From assembly GCA_002313255.1 (NCBI GenBank), contig DCBA01000139.1, forward strand, positions 4,559 to 21,898: a stretch of 17,340 nt of DNA, read 5' to 3'. The notes under the pieces are model-generated. The model saw only the letters and a program-made list of their open reading frames with translations. It ran no database searches and had not been told where the DNA came from. The position numbers and the translations under genes are program-made. Positions 1-8,215 of this stretch are shown piece after piece. Position 1 is the first letter of the stretch. Each line of letters opens with the position of its first letter. The stretch comes from Gammaproteobacteria bacterium UBA1119 (GTDB lineage: Bacteria > Pseudomonadota > Gammaproteobacteria > Pseudomonadales > Azotimanducaceae).

Positions 1-911
1 GGCAACGATCCAAGACCGCCATGAGGGACCGTAACGGATGCTCAGGCGATCGGCGAAATACCCACCAAGAAACGTTCCCAGTGCGCCCCCCCACCAATGA
101 GCAGCGCGAGCCACGTCCCTGTCATACCGGTGCCAACTTCGTGAATACGCACGAAATAGACTGGAATCCATAGCACCACCGCGTATCCGACGAAACTAGC
201 CAACGCACTGCCTAGAACGAAGTGCAATACCACTGGCTTCTTCATCATGGTGCGAATGACGACAGGAAATGGCGGCGGACGCTTCACGAGCGCACCTGGA
301 TCGGATTGGCCGCGGACTGGTTCGTGTACCGTGAACCGTACGATCAGACCCAATATCAGTCCTGGCAAACCCGCGATCACGAACGCCCAGCGCCAGCCGA
401 TCCATTCGTTCACCCAGCCGCCCAGCAGGAAACCGATTAAGATGCCGAAGTTCACCCCGGTAGCGAAAATAGCCATGGCGGTGGTGCGAACTTCCGGTTC
501 GTAAAGGTCGGCGATGATCGAATGTGACGGCGGGTTCGACCCCGCTTCTCCCACACCAACGAAGATCCTGGCGATAAGCAGCTGACCGTAATTTGACGCG
601 GCCCCGCAGATGGCAGTGGCCGCACTCCACAGTGAAATCGATATTGCGATGATGTTTCGACGGTTGCCGCGATCTGCCCACATGGCCATGGGCATACCAA
701 GGGTTGCATAGAACAATGCGAACATTAACCCGGTCATGAGTCCCAGCTGGGTGTCGGTCAGCGCCAACGATTCTTTGATGGGCTGACCGAGAATCCCCAT
801 GATCTGGCGGTCGACGTGACTGGACGCGAACACCAGCACGAGGACAGCCAGCACGTAGCGGCGTTCGCGTTGCGGCTCTCTGCTGTCGATCGTATGGGGT
901 GCTTCGTTCAT
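1..911 (-). CDS. MFS transporter (Spinster/hexuronate-like), frameshifted and cut by window edge
   Basis: Inner-membrane secondary transporter of the major facilitator superfamily; the substrate cannot be read from sequence. The N-terminal half is well preserved: TM1 carries the HVDRQIMG motif (residues 32-39), the loop 2-3 signature GMPMAMWADRGNRR lies at about 72-85, TM4 has ARIFVGVGEAGSNPP, and TM6 ends near residue 190 before a cytoplasmic linker. In the annotated frame the protein stops at 42-44 after an unrelated tail (AHWERFLVGISPIA). Adding one C to the run of seven C at 86-92, or removing two, restores a good MFS continuation (GALGTFLGGYFADRLSIRYG) that runs off position 1. The frame therefore breaks at a homopolymer, either by sequencing error or by a real mutation. 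The gene lies 80 nt downstream of the amidase on the same strand and is probably co-transcribed, which suggests it imports the amidase substrate (inference). Confidence 0.85.
86..92. repeat. C7 homopolymer at the MFS frameshift
   Basis: Seven consecutive C on the + strand (G on the coding strand) sit exactly where the transporter reading frame switches from family-like to unrelated sequence. Eight C, or five, would keep the family frame. Such tracts are prone to length errors in sequencing and to slipped-strand mutation. Confidence 0.8.
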
Positions 912-991
912 GAAGATTCCAGATGCATCGATACCCGTCGACCGCTTATCGGAGCGCCGATGCTGCTGAGAAAGCGTATGTGTTCGTCGAT

Positions 992-2452
992 TCAGGTCGA
1001 CTTAGCGAAAGACGGCGGCGCAACGAATCCGCCGATCTCTTCGCCGATCAGTCGGGCAAAGGCGATGGTTCGGTGATCACGATACGGAGCGCTTGCTGCT
1101 TGGAGACCGATGGGTAAACCGTCCTTCGAAGGTCCGGTAGGAAACACCGTGCTTGGTAAGTACGGGTTGGTGATCAATCCTGCCCAGAATAGCTGGGTGA
1201 AATAGTCTTGCTCGTTGCCATCGACATCAATGGTGCGTTCACCAAAAGGTCGATGGTCGTGAGGAAACGCAGGAACCGCCATTTGGGGACAAACGAGGAT
1301 GTCCCAATCCTGAAAAAATTCGACCCACGCATACCTCAATCGTTCTCGGACAACGTTGTGACGTAACCAATGACCATGGGGAAGTACGCGGGCACGGTAT
1401 TCCACCGCGGCCCGTGACATGTCGTTGGGATCTAAAGAATCGGCGAAGTCCCGCGCACGAGCATATTCGTCATCCGCCATGCCGGCCGACATGACCGAAG
1501 TGAGTAGGCTTTGGTAGGCGATGTGAGCGCGCTTGATATCGAAATTGGGCCTAGCGGTTTCGGACACGCGTCCACCTAACCGTTCAACTGCCTCACCCAC
1601 CATGGCGACTCGCGACTGGGTTTCCGCCGAGACGGGTGCAAGGTCGTCGCTCGGCCATAGTGCGACTCGCACACCTTTGAGCGACGTAATGTCGGACGGC
1701 GGTAGATTTAACGTCCAACCGACCGCTTCCCGTTGTACGGGTCCTGCCATAATGTCGAGCGCGGTCGCCAGATCCTCGGCGCTGCGCGCGAGTGGTCCGC
1801 ACACCGCGAGATCCGGTTCGGGGGTATTTTCAGCGAGTTCGTGACCTTGCATGGGGATGATCCCCCACGTGGGCTTATGGCCGTAGATGCCGCAAAAGTG
1901 GGCTGGGTTTCGAATGGAGCTGCCGATATCGGAACCGGCTTCCAGGGCAGTGAAACCGGCCGCCAGCGCGGCCGCGCTGCCACCCGATGAGCCTCCCGGC
2001 GTGCGTGTTGGATCCCAAGGATTTCCCGTTGTGCCGTAGATGGGGTTGTAACTTTGAAAGTCGGCAAGACTCACCGGCACATTGGTTTTACCAAGAAAGT
2101 GTGCGCCGGCGGATTTAAACCGTTGGACCGCGAGTCCATCTTTTGTTGGCTTATTGTTGCGAAAATCTTCAAGGCCCCAAGTGGTCGGCGTGTCGGCAAT
2201 GACGTAGGACTCCTTGATGGTCATGGGGACGCCGTGCAATGGGCCGAGGTTCTCGCCTCGTGCCAGCGCGGCGTCCGCGTTGCGGGCGTCGTCAAGGGCG
2301 CGATCGAATATACGCACCACTACCGCGTTGATTTCTCCATCACGTTGTTCGATTCGATCGATATAGAGTTCGGTGAGCTCAAGTGAGCTGAACGTCTTCT
2401 TTTGAATACCCTTCGCCAAGTCTGTGGCCGATTGAAATGCGAGATCACTCAT
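992..2452 (-). CDS. Amidase (amidase-signature family)
   Basis: Hydrolyses a carboxamide by the Ser-cisSer-Lys mechanism of the amidase-signature superfamily. The protein is 486 aa, normal for the family. The triad is visible: Lys80 in MTIKES, cis-Ser155 in PGGSSGGSA, and nucleophile Ser179 in GSDIGSSIRNPA, followed by FCGIYGHKPTWG, which is typical of the fold. The usual glycine just before the nucleophile is serine here (GSS in place of GGS), a variation in the oxyanion strand. I chose the ATG at 2450-2452 (MSDLAFQ) because GGGAGAGAAGGA lies just upstream on the coding strand; an upstream in-frame ATG at 2506 lacks support. No signal peptide, so cytosolic. Followed by the MFS transporter on the same strand and divergent from the aldo/keto reductase. 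The family includes enzymes acting on many amides and carbamates, so the substrate is unknown. Confidence 0.92.
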   Translation of the reverse strand: MSDLAFQSATDLAKGIQKKTFSSLELTELYIDRIEQRDGEINAVVVRIFDRALDDARNADAALARGENLGPLHGVPMTIKESYVIADTPTTWGLEDFRNNKPTKDGLAVQRFKSAGAHFLGKTNVPVSLADFQSYNPIYGTTGNPWDPTRTPGGSSGGSAAALAAGFTALEAGSDIGSSIRNPAHFCGIYGHKPTWGIIPMQGHELAENTPEPDLAVCGPLARSAEDLATALDIMAGPVQREAVGWTLNLPPSDITSLKGVRVALWPSDDLAPVSAETQSRVAMVGEAVERLGGRVSETARPNFDIKRAHIAYQSLLTSVMSAGMADDEYARARDFADSLDPNDMSRAAVEYRARVLPHGHWLRHNVVRERLRYAWVEFFQDWDILVCPQMAVPAFPHDHRPFGERTIDVDGNEQDYFTQLFWAGLITNPYLPSTVFPTGPSKDGLPIGLQAASAPYRDHRTIAFARLIGEEIGGFVAPPSFAKST

Positions 2453-2599
2453 GTCCTTCTCTCCCTTTTGTTGGCGTTTCATCATTGTCCGGATCGATGC
2501 CCACACTACTCGGTGTTTTGTTAATTAGCGTATCGAAACGTATGGTTGTCGAAACGGCCATGCGATTGCCGACCCAGAGAATAAACGAGAGAGCTTGGA
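2453..2599. promoter_or_regulatory. Divergent control region, amidase / aldo-keto reductase
   Basis: This 147-nt gap separates the start codons of two divergent genes, so it must hold promoters for both unless one is read from elsewhere. A direct repeat of TCGAAACG occurs at 2533-2540 and 2549-2556 (start-to-start 16 nt). A moderate sigma70-like candidate for the rightward genes is TTGTTA at 2518-2523, then 17 nt, then TATGGT at 2541-2546, which lies between the two repeat copies. A regulator binding these repeats would cover the -10 element. This is motif reading only. Confidence 0.35.
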
Positions 2600-3607
2600 A
2601 TGGAACAGCGGAAATTTGGCAACACGGATTTACAGTCATCGGTCGTCGGCTTCGGCACTTGGGAGATGGGGACAACTCAGTACGGTGACATCGATATCAA
2701 ACAAGCCGTGCGTGCGGTCGAAATGGCAGTTGATCACGGCATCACGTTGTTTGATACGGCGGAAGTGTACGGGCCATTCACTTCGGAAGAGTTACTTGCG
2801 CGAGGTCTAGGAGAGCGTCGAAAAGATATTGTGTTGGTAACCAAGGTAGGTTTTACCTATCACGACGATGCGGATCGACGGGGCAACGCCGCCGTTGTCG
2901 GTCGAGATGCTTCTGCCGATAGTGTCACGCAACATACGGAAGCATGCCTGCGCCGCCTGCGCAGCGATTACGTGGATTTGATGCTGATTCACTGGCCTGA
3001 TCACAAGACTCCGCACGAGGAGACGGTGGAGGCGCTGGAGTCGCTTAAGCAGGCCGGCAAGATTCGTCATTATGGTGTTTCGAATTACAACGTCGAGATG
3101 ATGGCCGCGTGCCAATCCCACGGAACTTTGGCGGCGAATCAGGTCGGTTATCACATGTTCGACCGGCGGATGGAAGCCGAGGTTCTTCCGTATTGTCAGC
3201 GAGAGGGCATTGGTTACATGGCGTACGGTAGCTTGGGTTTTGGTCTTCTTACTGGGGCAATGTCCCCCGATACGGAGTTTGTCGATTGGGATTGGCGGAG
3301 CAGCGGTAAAGCGTTTGGACTCCCACTTTTTGAAAAGGAACACTTCGAGAAAGAACTTCGTGTGGTTGAACGATTGCGTGCCTTCGCCGCCGATCACGGT
3401 CGTTCGGTACCGCAGTTGGCGATTGCATGGCTCCTGGGGAACGAAGCTGTGACAGTCGGCCTCGTGGGGATGCGTAATGAGCAAGAACTCGTGGAGAACG
3501 TGGCAGCCGCCGACTGGCGGCTAACGGCATCCGAGCGCGAGGAGATGGATTCGTTTTTTACCGAGGAAGACGTGCCGACGTACATTGATGCTGAGCAGGC
3601 AACCTGA
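2600..3607 (+). CDS. Aldo/keto reductase
   Basis: NAD(P)H-dependent reductase with the AKR (beta/alpha)8 barrel, interconverting carbonyls and alcohols in the cytosol. The protein is 335 aa, usual for the family. The catalytic tetrad is complete: Asp52 and Tyr57 in FDTAEVYG, Lys82 in VTKVG, and His131 in LIHWPD. The barrel-end cofactor region is recognisable in GLVGMRNEQELVENVAA near residues 287-303. VDLMLIHWPD and KIRHYGVSNY are standard AKR signatures. The ATG at 2600 follows a weak purine stretch (cgagagag) and the protein begins exactly where AKR domains do (MEQRKFGNTDLQSSVVGFGT). The sulfatase begins 65 nt downstream on the same strand, so the two are likely one transcript. The substrate is unknown; context suggests a catabolic step linked to the amidase and sulfatase (inference). 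Confidence 0.93.
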   Translation: MEQRKFGNTDLQSSVVGFGTWEMGTTQYGDIDIKQAVRAVEMAVDHGITLFDTAEVYGPFTSEELLARGLGERRKDIVLVTKVGFTYHDDADRRGNAAVVGRDASADSVTQHTEACLRRLRSDYVDLMLIHWPDHKTPHEETVEALESLKQAGKIRHYGVSNYNVEMMAACQSHGTLAANQVGYHMFDRRMEAEVLPYCQREGIGYMAYGSLGFGLLTGAMSPDTEFVDWDWRSSGKAFGLPLFEKEHFEKELRVVERLRAFAADHGRSVPQLAIAWLLGNEAVTVGLVGMRNEQELVENVAAADWRLTASEREEMDSFFTEEDVPTYIDAEQAT

Positions 3608-3672
3608 GGCGATGTCATCGCCAGATCCAATGCGCGTGACGGACGAATTTTATTCGAGCGAGGTGAATGCTA

Positions 3673-5061
3673 ATGGCTGAGCCCAACATCTTATTTCTCA
3701 TGACGGACCAACAGCGCTGGGACGCAATGGGTTGCAGCGGCGATTGGGTGAGAACACCGAACTTGGATCGAATCGCTGCGGAAGGTGTGCGTTTTACACG
3801 CTGCATCACCACGACACCTATATGTATACCTGCGAGAGTGACGCTCGCGACCGGTCGCTATCCGCATAACAATTCGGTATGGAGCAACGTTGATTACACG
3901 TTACCGCCCGATGGTCCGAGTTGGATGCGGGTCGTTAGGGATTGTGGTTACCGAACGAGTTTGTTCGGTAAAACCCATTTGCACCCTCATCAAGGCGATT
4001 TACGTGACAAAGAACACCTACTACACGCGTATGGGCTTGATGATGTGGACGAAATTGGTGGACCCCGCGCCAGTGCCGTGGTCATGAGTCACATGACGGC
4101 GAAGTGGTCTGATCGTGGTCTGCTCGAAGGATATCGCGAAGACTTTGAGGAACGGTTTGCGAACAAACCTCATGTGGTAAGACCGTCGACGCTACCAATT
4201 GACGAATACGCCGACGTCTATGTAGGTCAACAAGCGAAACGCTATCTCGAGTCGTACAACCGCGACGAGCCCTGGTTTTGTTGGGTCAGCTTTGGCGGGC
4301 CCCATGAGCCGTGGGATGCACCGGAGCCCTACGCGAGCATGTACGAGCCGAGTGCAATGCCAAAACCGGTGATCCGGCCCCAAAACGATCATCCGCGACC
4401 TCAAGGCTGGTTGGACTTTCACATGGAACGGAATTCACCGAAACTCGAATCAACCGATGCCGAAGACATGCGAGCGAATTACGCGGGAAACGTGAGTCTT
4501 ATCGACGATCAGATTGGTGAGATCCTCGATGTCATTGAAGCACGAGGCGAGCTCTCGAATACCGTCATCGCGTTCACGTCCGACCACGGCGAAATGAATG
4601 GCGATTGGGGCCTCATCTATAAGATGAATTTCTTGAATGGAGCGTTGCGTGTGCCATTGATTGTGCGTACGCCAGAGACCTTAGTTGCGGGAAGCGGTGT
4701 CGAGAACGATGATTTGGTCGAGAACATGGACCTGGGTCCCACGCTTGTCGATCTTGCCGGTGGTGAACTCGAACACCGGCAGTTCGGACGATCGTTGATT
4801 CCTGCGGTAAGTGGGAAACTACATGACGAGCCTCACCGCGAGGACGTTCTGTCCGAATTTCGAGGCGAGTTCATGTTGATGGCGGATCAATGGAAAATGG
4901 CCGTGAACAGGGAGGGCGAGACGTATCTCCTGTTCAATCTCGAGAACGACCCCGAAGAGACAAGTAACTTAGCGGGATTAACAGAGCATGGTGTGGTGGA
5001 AGATGAACTTCGTCTTCGACTGCTTGAACGCATATCGAAAACGCAGCTCAAAGAACCCTAG
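3673..5061 (+). CDS. Sulfatase, formylglycine type, cytosolic
   Basis: Member of the alkaline-phosphatase-like sulfatase family, hydrolysing sulfate (in some relatives phosphonate or phosphate) esters. The protein is 462 aa. The formylglycine motif is CIPAR with Cys51 and Arg55, followed by VTLATGRYPHNNS. Metal and substrate ligands expected for the family are in place: Asp12-Gln13 (MTDQQR), Lys100 and His102 (GKTHLH), His211 (GGPHEPW), and Asp304-His305 (TSDHGEMNGDWG). I prefer the second of two close ATGs (3673) because AGGTG at 3661-3665 then has a 7-nt spacer; from 3667 it would be only 1 nt away. There is no signal peptide, unlike most polysaccharide sulfatases, so a small imported ester is the likelier substrate. 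Activity requires a formylglycine-generating enzyme, which is not in this window. The N-terminus and CxPxR motif resemble choline-sulfatase-like and phosphonate monoester hydrolase-like groups. Confidence 0.92.
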   Translation: MAEPNILFLMTDQQRWDAMGCSGDWVRTPNLDRIAAEGVRFTRCITTTPICIPARVTLATGRYPHNNSVWSNVDYTLPPDGPSWMRVVRDCGYRTSLFGKTHLHPHQGDLRDKEHLLHAYGLDDVDEIGGPRASAVVMSHMTAKWSDRGLLEGYREDFEERFANKPHVVRPSTLPIDEYADVYVGQQAKRYLESYNRDEPWFCWVSFGGPHEPWDAPEPYASMYEPSAMPKPVIRPQNDHPRPQGWLDFHMERNSPKLESTDAEDMRANYAGNVSLIDDQIGEILDVIEARGELSNTVIAFTSDHGEMNGDWGLIYKMNFLNGALRVPLIVRTPETLVAGSGVENDDLVENMDLGPTLVDLAGGELEHRQFGRSLIPAVSGKLHDEPHREDVLSEFRGEFMLMADQWKMAVNREGETYLLFNLENDPEETSNLAGLTEHGVVEDELRLRLLERISKTQLKEP

Positions 5062-5166
5062 TCGCCGCGGCTGACACGTTTGGCGTGCGCATCTTGTGAA
5101 GTCGTCGACATCGCCTTAGGGTTACGGAGATTCGTGATAGTACATCCACATAACGGATGGCAATAA
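5062..5166. other. Intergenic gap with small hairpin over the MscS ribosome site
   Basis: A 105-nt gap between the sulfatase and the MscS gene. CATCC at 5143-5147 and GGATG at 5155-5159 can pair around a 7-nt loop. The 3' arm is also the only purine-rich ribosome-binding candidate for the ATG at 5167. No T-tract terminator or convincing promoter was seen. Confidence 0.3.
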
Positions 5167-5706
5167 ATGAGTGAATCGCAAGCAGAAGGCATGACGGCGT
5201 ACGCGGAACGATTGGTGGGTCTCGCCGTTGAGTACGGCCCGTTCGTCGTTGGTGCAATCGTCGTGCTTATTGTCGGCCTTTGGATTGCGAATCGTGTCGC
5301 GAAGGCTGTCCAAGGCGTGATGGAAGCCAAAGAACTGACTCCGTCCATTGTGGGATTTCTAACAAATATATTCCGTATCTAATTGAAAAAACTAATAATA
5401 ATTAGCGTAGCGTCGATGGTCGGAATCGAGACGACATCGTTTATCGCAGTCCTTGGTGCTGCCGGTTTAGCGATTGGACTGGCGCTTCAAGGAGGTCTTT
5501 CTAACTTCGCGGGTGGGGTTTTGATTGTTATTTTTCAGTACTACAAGGTCGGTGATGACATCAAAACGCAGGGCATTTCTGGAAAGGTAACCGAGATTCA
5601 CCCGTTCTATACCAAGCTCGTAACAGAGGATGCGAAAGAAGTCATTCTTCCGAATGGTCGGGTTTCGAATGGCATCATTACGCGACAGCCTCGGCGTGGA
5701 GCGTAG
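5167..5706 (+). pseudogene. Small MscS-family channel gene interrupted by in-frame TAA
   Basis: Encodes the core of a small-conductance mechanosensitive channel. Codons 1-71 give an N-terminal membrane helix (about residues 24-41). Codon 72 is TAA (5380-5382). The same frame then continues with the MscS pore helix and beta domain: [51 protein letters not shown]. Spacing between the FL and LK pairs flanking the stop matches intact relatives with one residue replaced, so this is a single nonsense codon and not a frameshift (TTA, Leu, to TAA would suffice). The end is also early: after [13 protein letters not shown] it stops, without the usual C-terminal alpha/beta domain. TTG directly follows the stop (TAATTG), so coupled re-initiation at 5383 is conceivable, but no ribosome site supports it. 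It could be a decaying gene, a sequencing error or a split channel. Confidence 0.75.
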
Positions 5707-5830
5707 GTATTTTTTTGTCGCTGATGCCATCCAGTCGCGTTGAGTACCGAGGCGCGCGACCAACTGATCGCATGCGAAAAACGAGCACGAGAAATCGACC
5801 CGGGACGTTGCGCCGAACGAGGGGCTTGAG
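5707..5830. other. Intergenic gap before the epimerase gene
   Basis: These 124 nt hold no supported gene. In the frame of the upstream channel gene there are further stop codons and no clear MscS C-terminal sequence. The only site of note is the ribosome-binding sequence GAGGGG ending at 5824, which sets the GTG start at 5831. Confidence 0.5.
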
Positions 5831-7036
5831 GTGGTTAAGCACGTAGTCGTCGTAACGAGCTCGCGGGCCGATTACGGCCATCTTTTTTGGCCGATGAAAG
5901 ACATTGAAGCCAGCACAAGTCTGCGCCTAAGTGTTGTCGTCATGGGCGCGCATTTATCTTCACGATTCGGGAACACGGTGAAGTTCATCGAAAGCGATGG
6001 CTTTGCAGTTGCTGCGCGCGTTGATTGCCTCGATCCAGACGACTCTGATCATGGAATGGCACGGACTATCGGAGAAGCGACGACGAAACTGACGGAGGTT
6101 CTTGTCCGACTTCAGCCCGACATTCTTTTGGTGATTGCTGATCGATACGAAATGCTTGCTCCTGCGTCGGTCGCGCTGGCGCTTCGAATACCTATTGCTC
6201 ATATCGAAGGGGGTGATATTAGCGAAGGAGCGATAGACGATGCCGTCCGAAACGCGCTAACTAAGATGTCCCATCTTCATTTTTCGCCGACCGAAGTGGC
6301 CCGCCGGCGTGTTCTCGCTATGGGTGAGGAACAATGGCGTGTCGTATGGACAGGGGCGCCGTCACTCGATCATTTGCGGAGGAGCGCTCGTCCTGATCGT
6401 CGCCAATTAGAAACAACGATCGGGTTAGAAATGTCAGGCAAGGTATGTGTAGTGGCGTATCACGCGGTTACGTTGCACCGCGAGACGACGACGGAGTTAA
6501 ACGCACTTTTTGCTTCCCTCGAATCGTGGGGACATCAAATGGTTTTCTGCTTTCCGAACGCGGATGCGGGCAGCTCTGAAATCGCGCGAAGAGCAGAAGC
6601 TTTTTGCGCTCGGCGGGATAACGCAAACCTGTACGTTAACTTGGATCATCTAACGTACTGGGCTCTGCTTGAGCATGCCGAGCTTATGGTCGGGAACTCC
6701 TCGAGTGCGATCATGGAAACGCCCAGCCTGCTTCTTCCGGCCGTTGACGTTGGTGATCGGCAACGGGGTCGGACACGTGCCGATAACGTTGTGCATGTAC
6801 CTGCTGCGGCTAACGCCATTACGGCTGCCATGCGAAGGGTGACGACACCCGAGTTTCGGGCTTCGTTGAAAGGTTTGGTCAACCCATACGGGGATGGTCG
6901 GGCCAGCGAACGTATCGTGCGATCGTTGATCGACGCGCCCGGTCGTGAGGTGCTCTTACATAAACGTGCACTTGAGCTTGATTCGAGTGGTGCGAATTTT
7001 GTTCAAATACATGAAGATTCCGCTCGCCCGCTCTAA
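5831..7036 (+). CDS. UDP-N-acetylglucosamine 2-epimerase, hydrolysing (NeuC/LegG-like)
   Basis: Cytosolic GT-B-fold enzyme of the WecB/NeuC family. Hydrolysing members remove UDP and invert C2 of a UDP-HexNAc to give a free ManNAc-type sugar, an early step to sialic, legionaminic and related nonulosonic acids. The protein is 401 aa. The NeuC-type N-terminus SRADYG (residues 11-16) replaces the GTRPE of non-hydrolysing WecB. Also visible are ADRYEM (103-108), HIEGGDISEGAIDD (124-137), MSHLHFSPT (146-154), GNSSSAIME (288-296) and the UDP-binding GDRQRGR (308-314). Start is GTG at 5831, served by GAGGGG with a 6-nt spacer. Its 3' end overlaps the next gene by 26 nt, so the two are translationally linked. 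Whether the substrate is UDP-GlcNAc or a 2,4-diacetamido sugar (LegG role) cannot be told; the aminotransferase partner favours the latter (inference). Confidence 0.9.
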   Translation: MVKHVVVVTSSRADYGHLFWPMKDIEASTSLRLSVVVMGAHLSSRFGNTVKFIESDGFAVAARVDCLDPDDSDHGMARTIGEATTKLTEVLVRLQPDILLVIADRYEMLAPASVALALRIPIAHIEGGDISEGAIDDAVRNALTKMSHLHFSPTEVARRRVLAMGEEQWRVVWTGAPSLDHLRRSARPDRRQLETTIGLEMSGKVCVVAYHAVTLHRETTTELNALFASLESWGHQMVFCFPNADAGSSEIARRAEAFCARRDNANLYVNLDHLTYWALLEHAELMVGNSSSAIMETPSLLLPAVDVGDRQRGRTRADNVVHVPAAANAITAAMRRVTTPEFRASLKGLVNPYGDGRASERIVRSLIDAPGREVLLHKRALELDSSGANFVQIHEDSARPL

Positions 7037-8114
7037 GATCAACGAGGAGGAAGCCGCGGCGATCGCGCGAGTGATCGATCGAGGGCGACTTGCTTTAGGG
7101 CCTGAAGTCACCGCGTTTGAAGAAGAATTCGCGAGGTGGCTTGCCGTTGACGCCGCCGTTGCAACAAATTCCGGCACATCGGCTTTGATTGTGGCATTGC
7201 GCGCAGTTGGCGTGAGACCGGGGGACGAAGTCATTGTGCCGGCACTTACGTTCGTTGCCACTGCAAATGCGGTTCTTAATTGTGGTGCTCGGCCGGTACT
7301 CGTCGATGTACTGCCTGACTCCTGGAATCTTGACCCTCTCGCTGCTGCAGAAGCTATCGGAAAAAATACTCGAGCCATTATTGCCGTCCATCTTTTTGGA
7401 TTAGCGGCCCCGATGAGCGAGCTGATAGCTCTGGCTGAAAAAGCGAATGTGGCGCTGGTCGAAGACGCATGCGAAGCCATTGGTTCGACCTACGGTTCTC
7501 GATTCGTGGGCGGGTTGTCGGACGTCGGTGTTTTTGGGTTTTATCCAAACAAGGTGCTGACGACGGGTGAAGGCGGAATGGTGGTGTCGACGGACACGAA
7601 TGTCGTAGAGACAGCCCGCGCGATCTCGAATCAGGGGTATGGGTCGAGCGGTCAATTGCTAAAAAGAGCGATGCCAGGCCACTCGTTTCGTATGAACGAG
7701 TTTGGTGCCGCATTGGGTCGGGCCCAGCTAGACAGTATCGAAAGTCGGCTCGTTGAGCGTGACCGGTTGGCGGTAAAATATATCGATGCATTAGGTTCGG
7801 TGAACGGACTCACGATGCCCGTGACCGATTCCGAGAGTCGCCGCGGATGGTTTACCTTTCCCATGCTGCTGCCGCAAGAAATAAATCGCGACCGGGTAAT
7901 GGTTGCAATGAAAGACCAAGGTATAGAGACGGCGGACTATTTCCCGGCGCTCCATGACCTGCCGGATTACGACGATTTTTGCATCCAACGAAGTCCGCTT
8001 GATACTGCACGAGACGTCGGCCAACGTCTTCTATGCGTGCCGTTGTGGGAAGGCCTTGACGATGGAACCATCGAAACGATTGCCGCGGAACTTGGCAAAG
8101 CGATAACTAGCTGA
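7011..8114 (+). CDS. DegT/DnrJ/EryC1/StrS sugar aminotransferase (LegC/PseC-like)
   Basis: PLP enzyme that aminates a keto group on a nucleotide sugar, using glutamate as usual donor. The protein is 367 aa, normal for the family. PLP-binding elements are clear: NSGTSALIVAL (53-63), VEDACEAIGS with Asp152, and Schiff-base Lys181 in FYPNKVLTTGEGGM. The RMNEFGAALGRAQL motif follows. I start at ATG 7011 (MKIPLARSKINEEE), where family proteins begin; an upstream GTG at 6945 would add residues buried in the epimerase gene. That start lies inside the epimerase reading frame and gives a 26-nt overlap, which argues for coupled translation. Paired with a NeuC-like enzyme it could supply the C4 amino group of a di-amino sugar for legionaminic-type acids, or act on another NDP-amino sugar. 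Synthase, cytidylyltransferase and dehydratase genes are not in the window. Confidence 0.92.
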   Translation: MKIPLARSKINEEEAAAIARVIDRGRLALGPEVTAFEEEFARWLAVDAAVATNSGTSALIVALRAVGVRPGDEVIVPALTFVATANAVLNCGARPVLVDVLPDSWNLDPLAAAEAIGKNTRAIIAVHLFGLAAPMSELIALAEKANVALVEDACEAIGSTYGSRFVGGLSDVGVFGFYPNKVLTTGEGGMVVSTDTNVVETARAISNQGYGSSGQLLKRAMPGHSFRMNEFGAALGRAQLDSIESRLVERDRLAVKYIDALGSVNGLTMPVTDSESRRGWFTFPMLLPQEINRDRVMVAMKDQGIETADYFPALHDLPDYDDFCIQRSPLDTARDVGQRLLCVPLWEGLDDGTIETIAAELGKAITS

Positions 8115-8215
8115 TTCCCCCTTCCAAAAGATGCGGCTTCGGAGCCTCATTGCCACCAAGCGTATAACGCGCGTTGGTGTAGTATCCATCCTTAATGATT
8201 TTGGAGGACGTCGAT
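8115..8215. other. Intergenic region with two hairpins upstream of the selenoprotein
   Basis: Two inverted repeats lie here. At 8131-8150, ATG-c-GGCT pairs with AGCC-t-CAT around TCGG (seven pairs, one mismatch). At 8155-8178, ACCAA/TTGGT encloses GCG-TATAA-CGC with three unpaired bases. Neither has a T tract, so they are not textbook terminators. TATAAC at 8163-8168 could be a -10 element, but I find no good -35 at the right distance. GGAGGA at 8203-8208 is the ribosome-binding site of the next gene. Confidence 0.35.

Noticed and set aside
2807..3484. 225-codon open frame on the - strand across the aldo/keto reductase
   Set aside because: It is a shadow of the AKR gene with all four catalytic residues on the other strand; no family was recognised and no ribosome site was seen.
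5380..5382. TAA in the MscS gene as a recoded codon
   Set aside because: Selenocysteine uses UGA and pyrrolysine uses UAG. TAA readthrough has no support here, and the position is an ordinary hydrophobic residue in relatives.
5707..5820. Possible decayed C-terminal domain of MscS after the last stop
   Set aside because: Short resemblances such as a VFF stretch occur, but there is no sustained similarity in any frame, so the gene end was kept at 5706.
6956..7480. 174-codon open frame on the - strand over the aminotransferase
   Set aside because: It is antisense to PLP-binding motifs; the Ser/Ala-rich translation is typical of a shadow frame.
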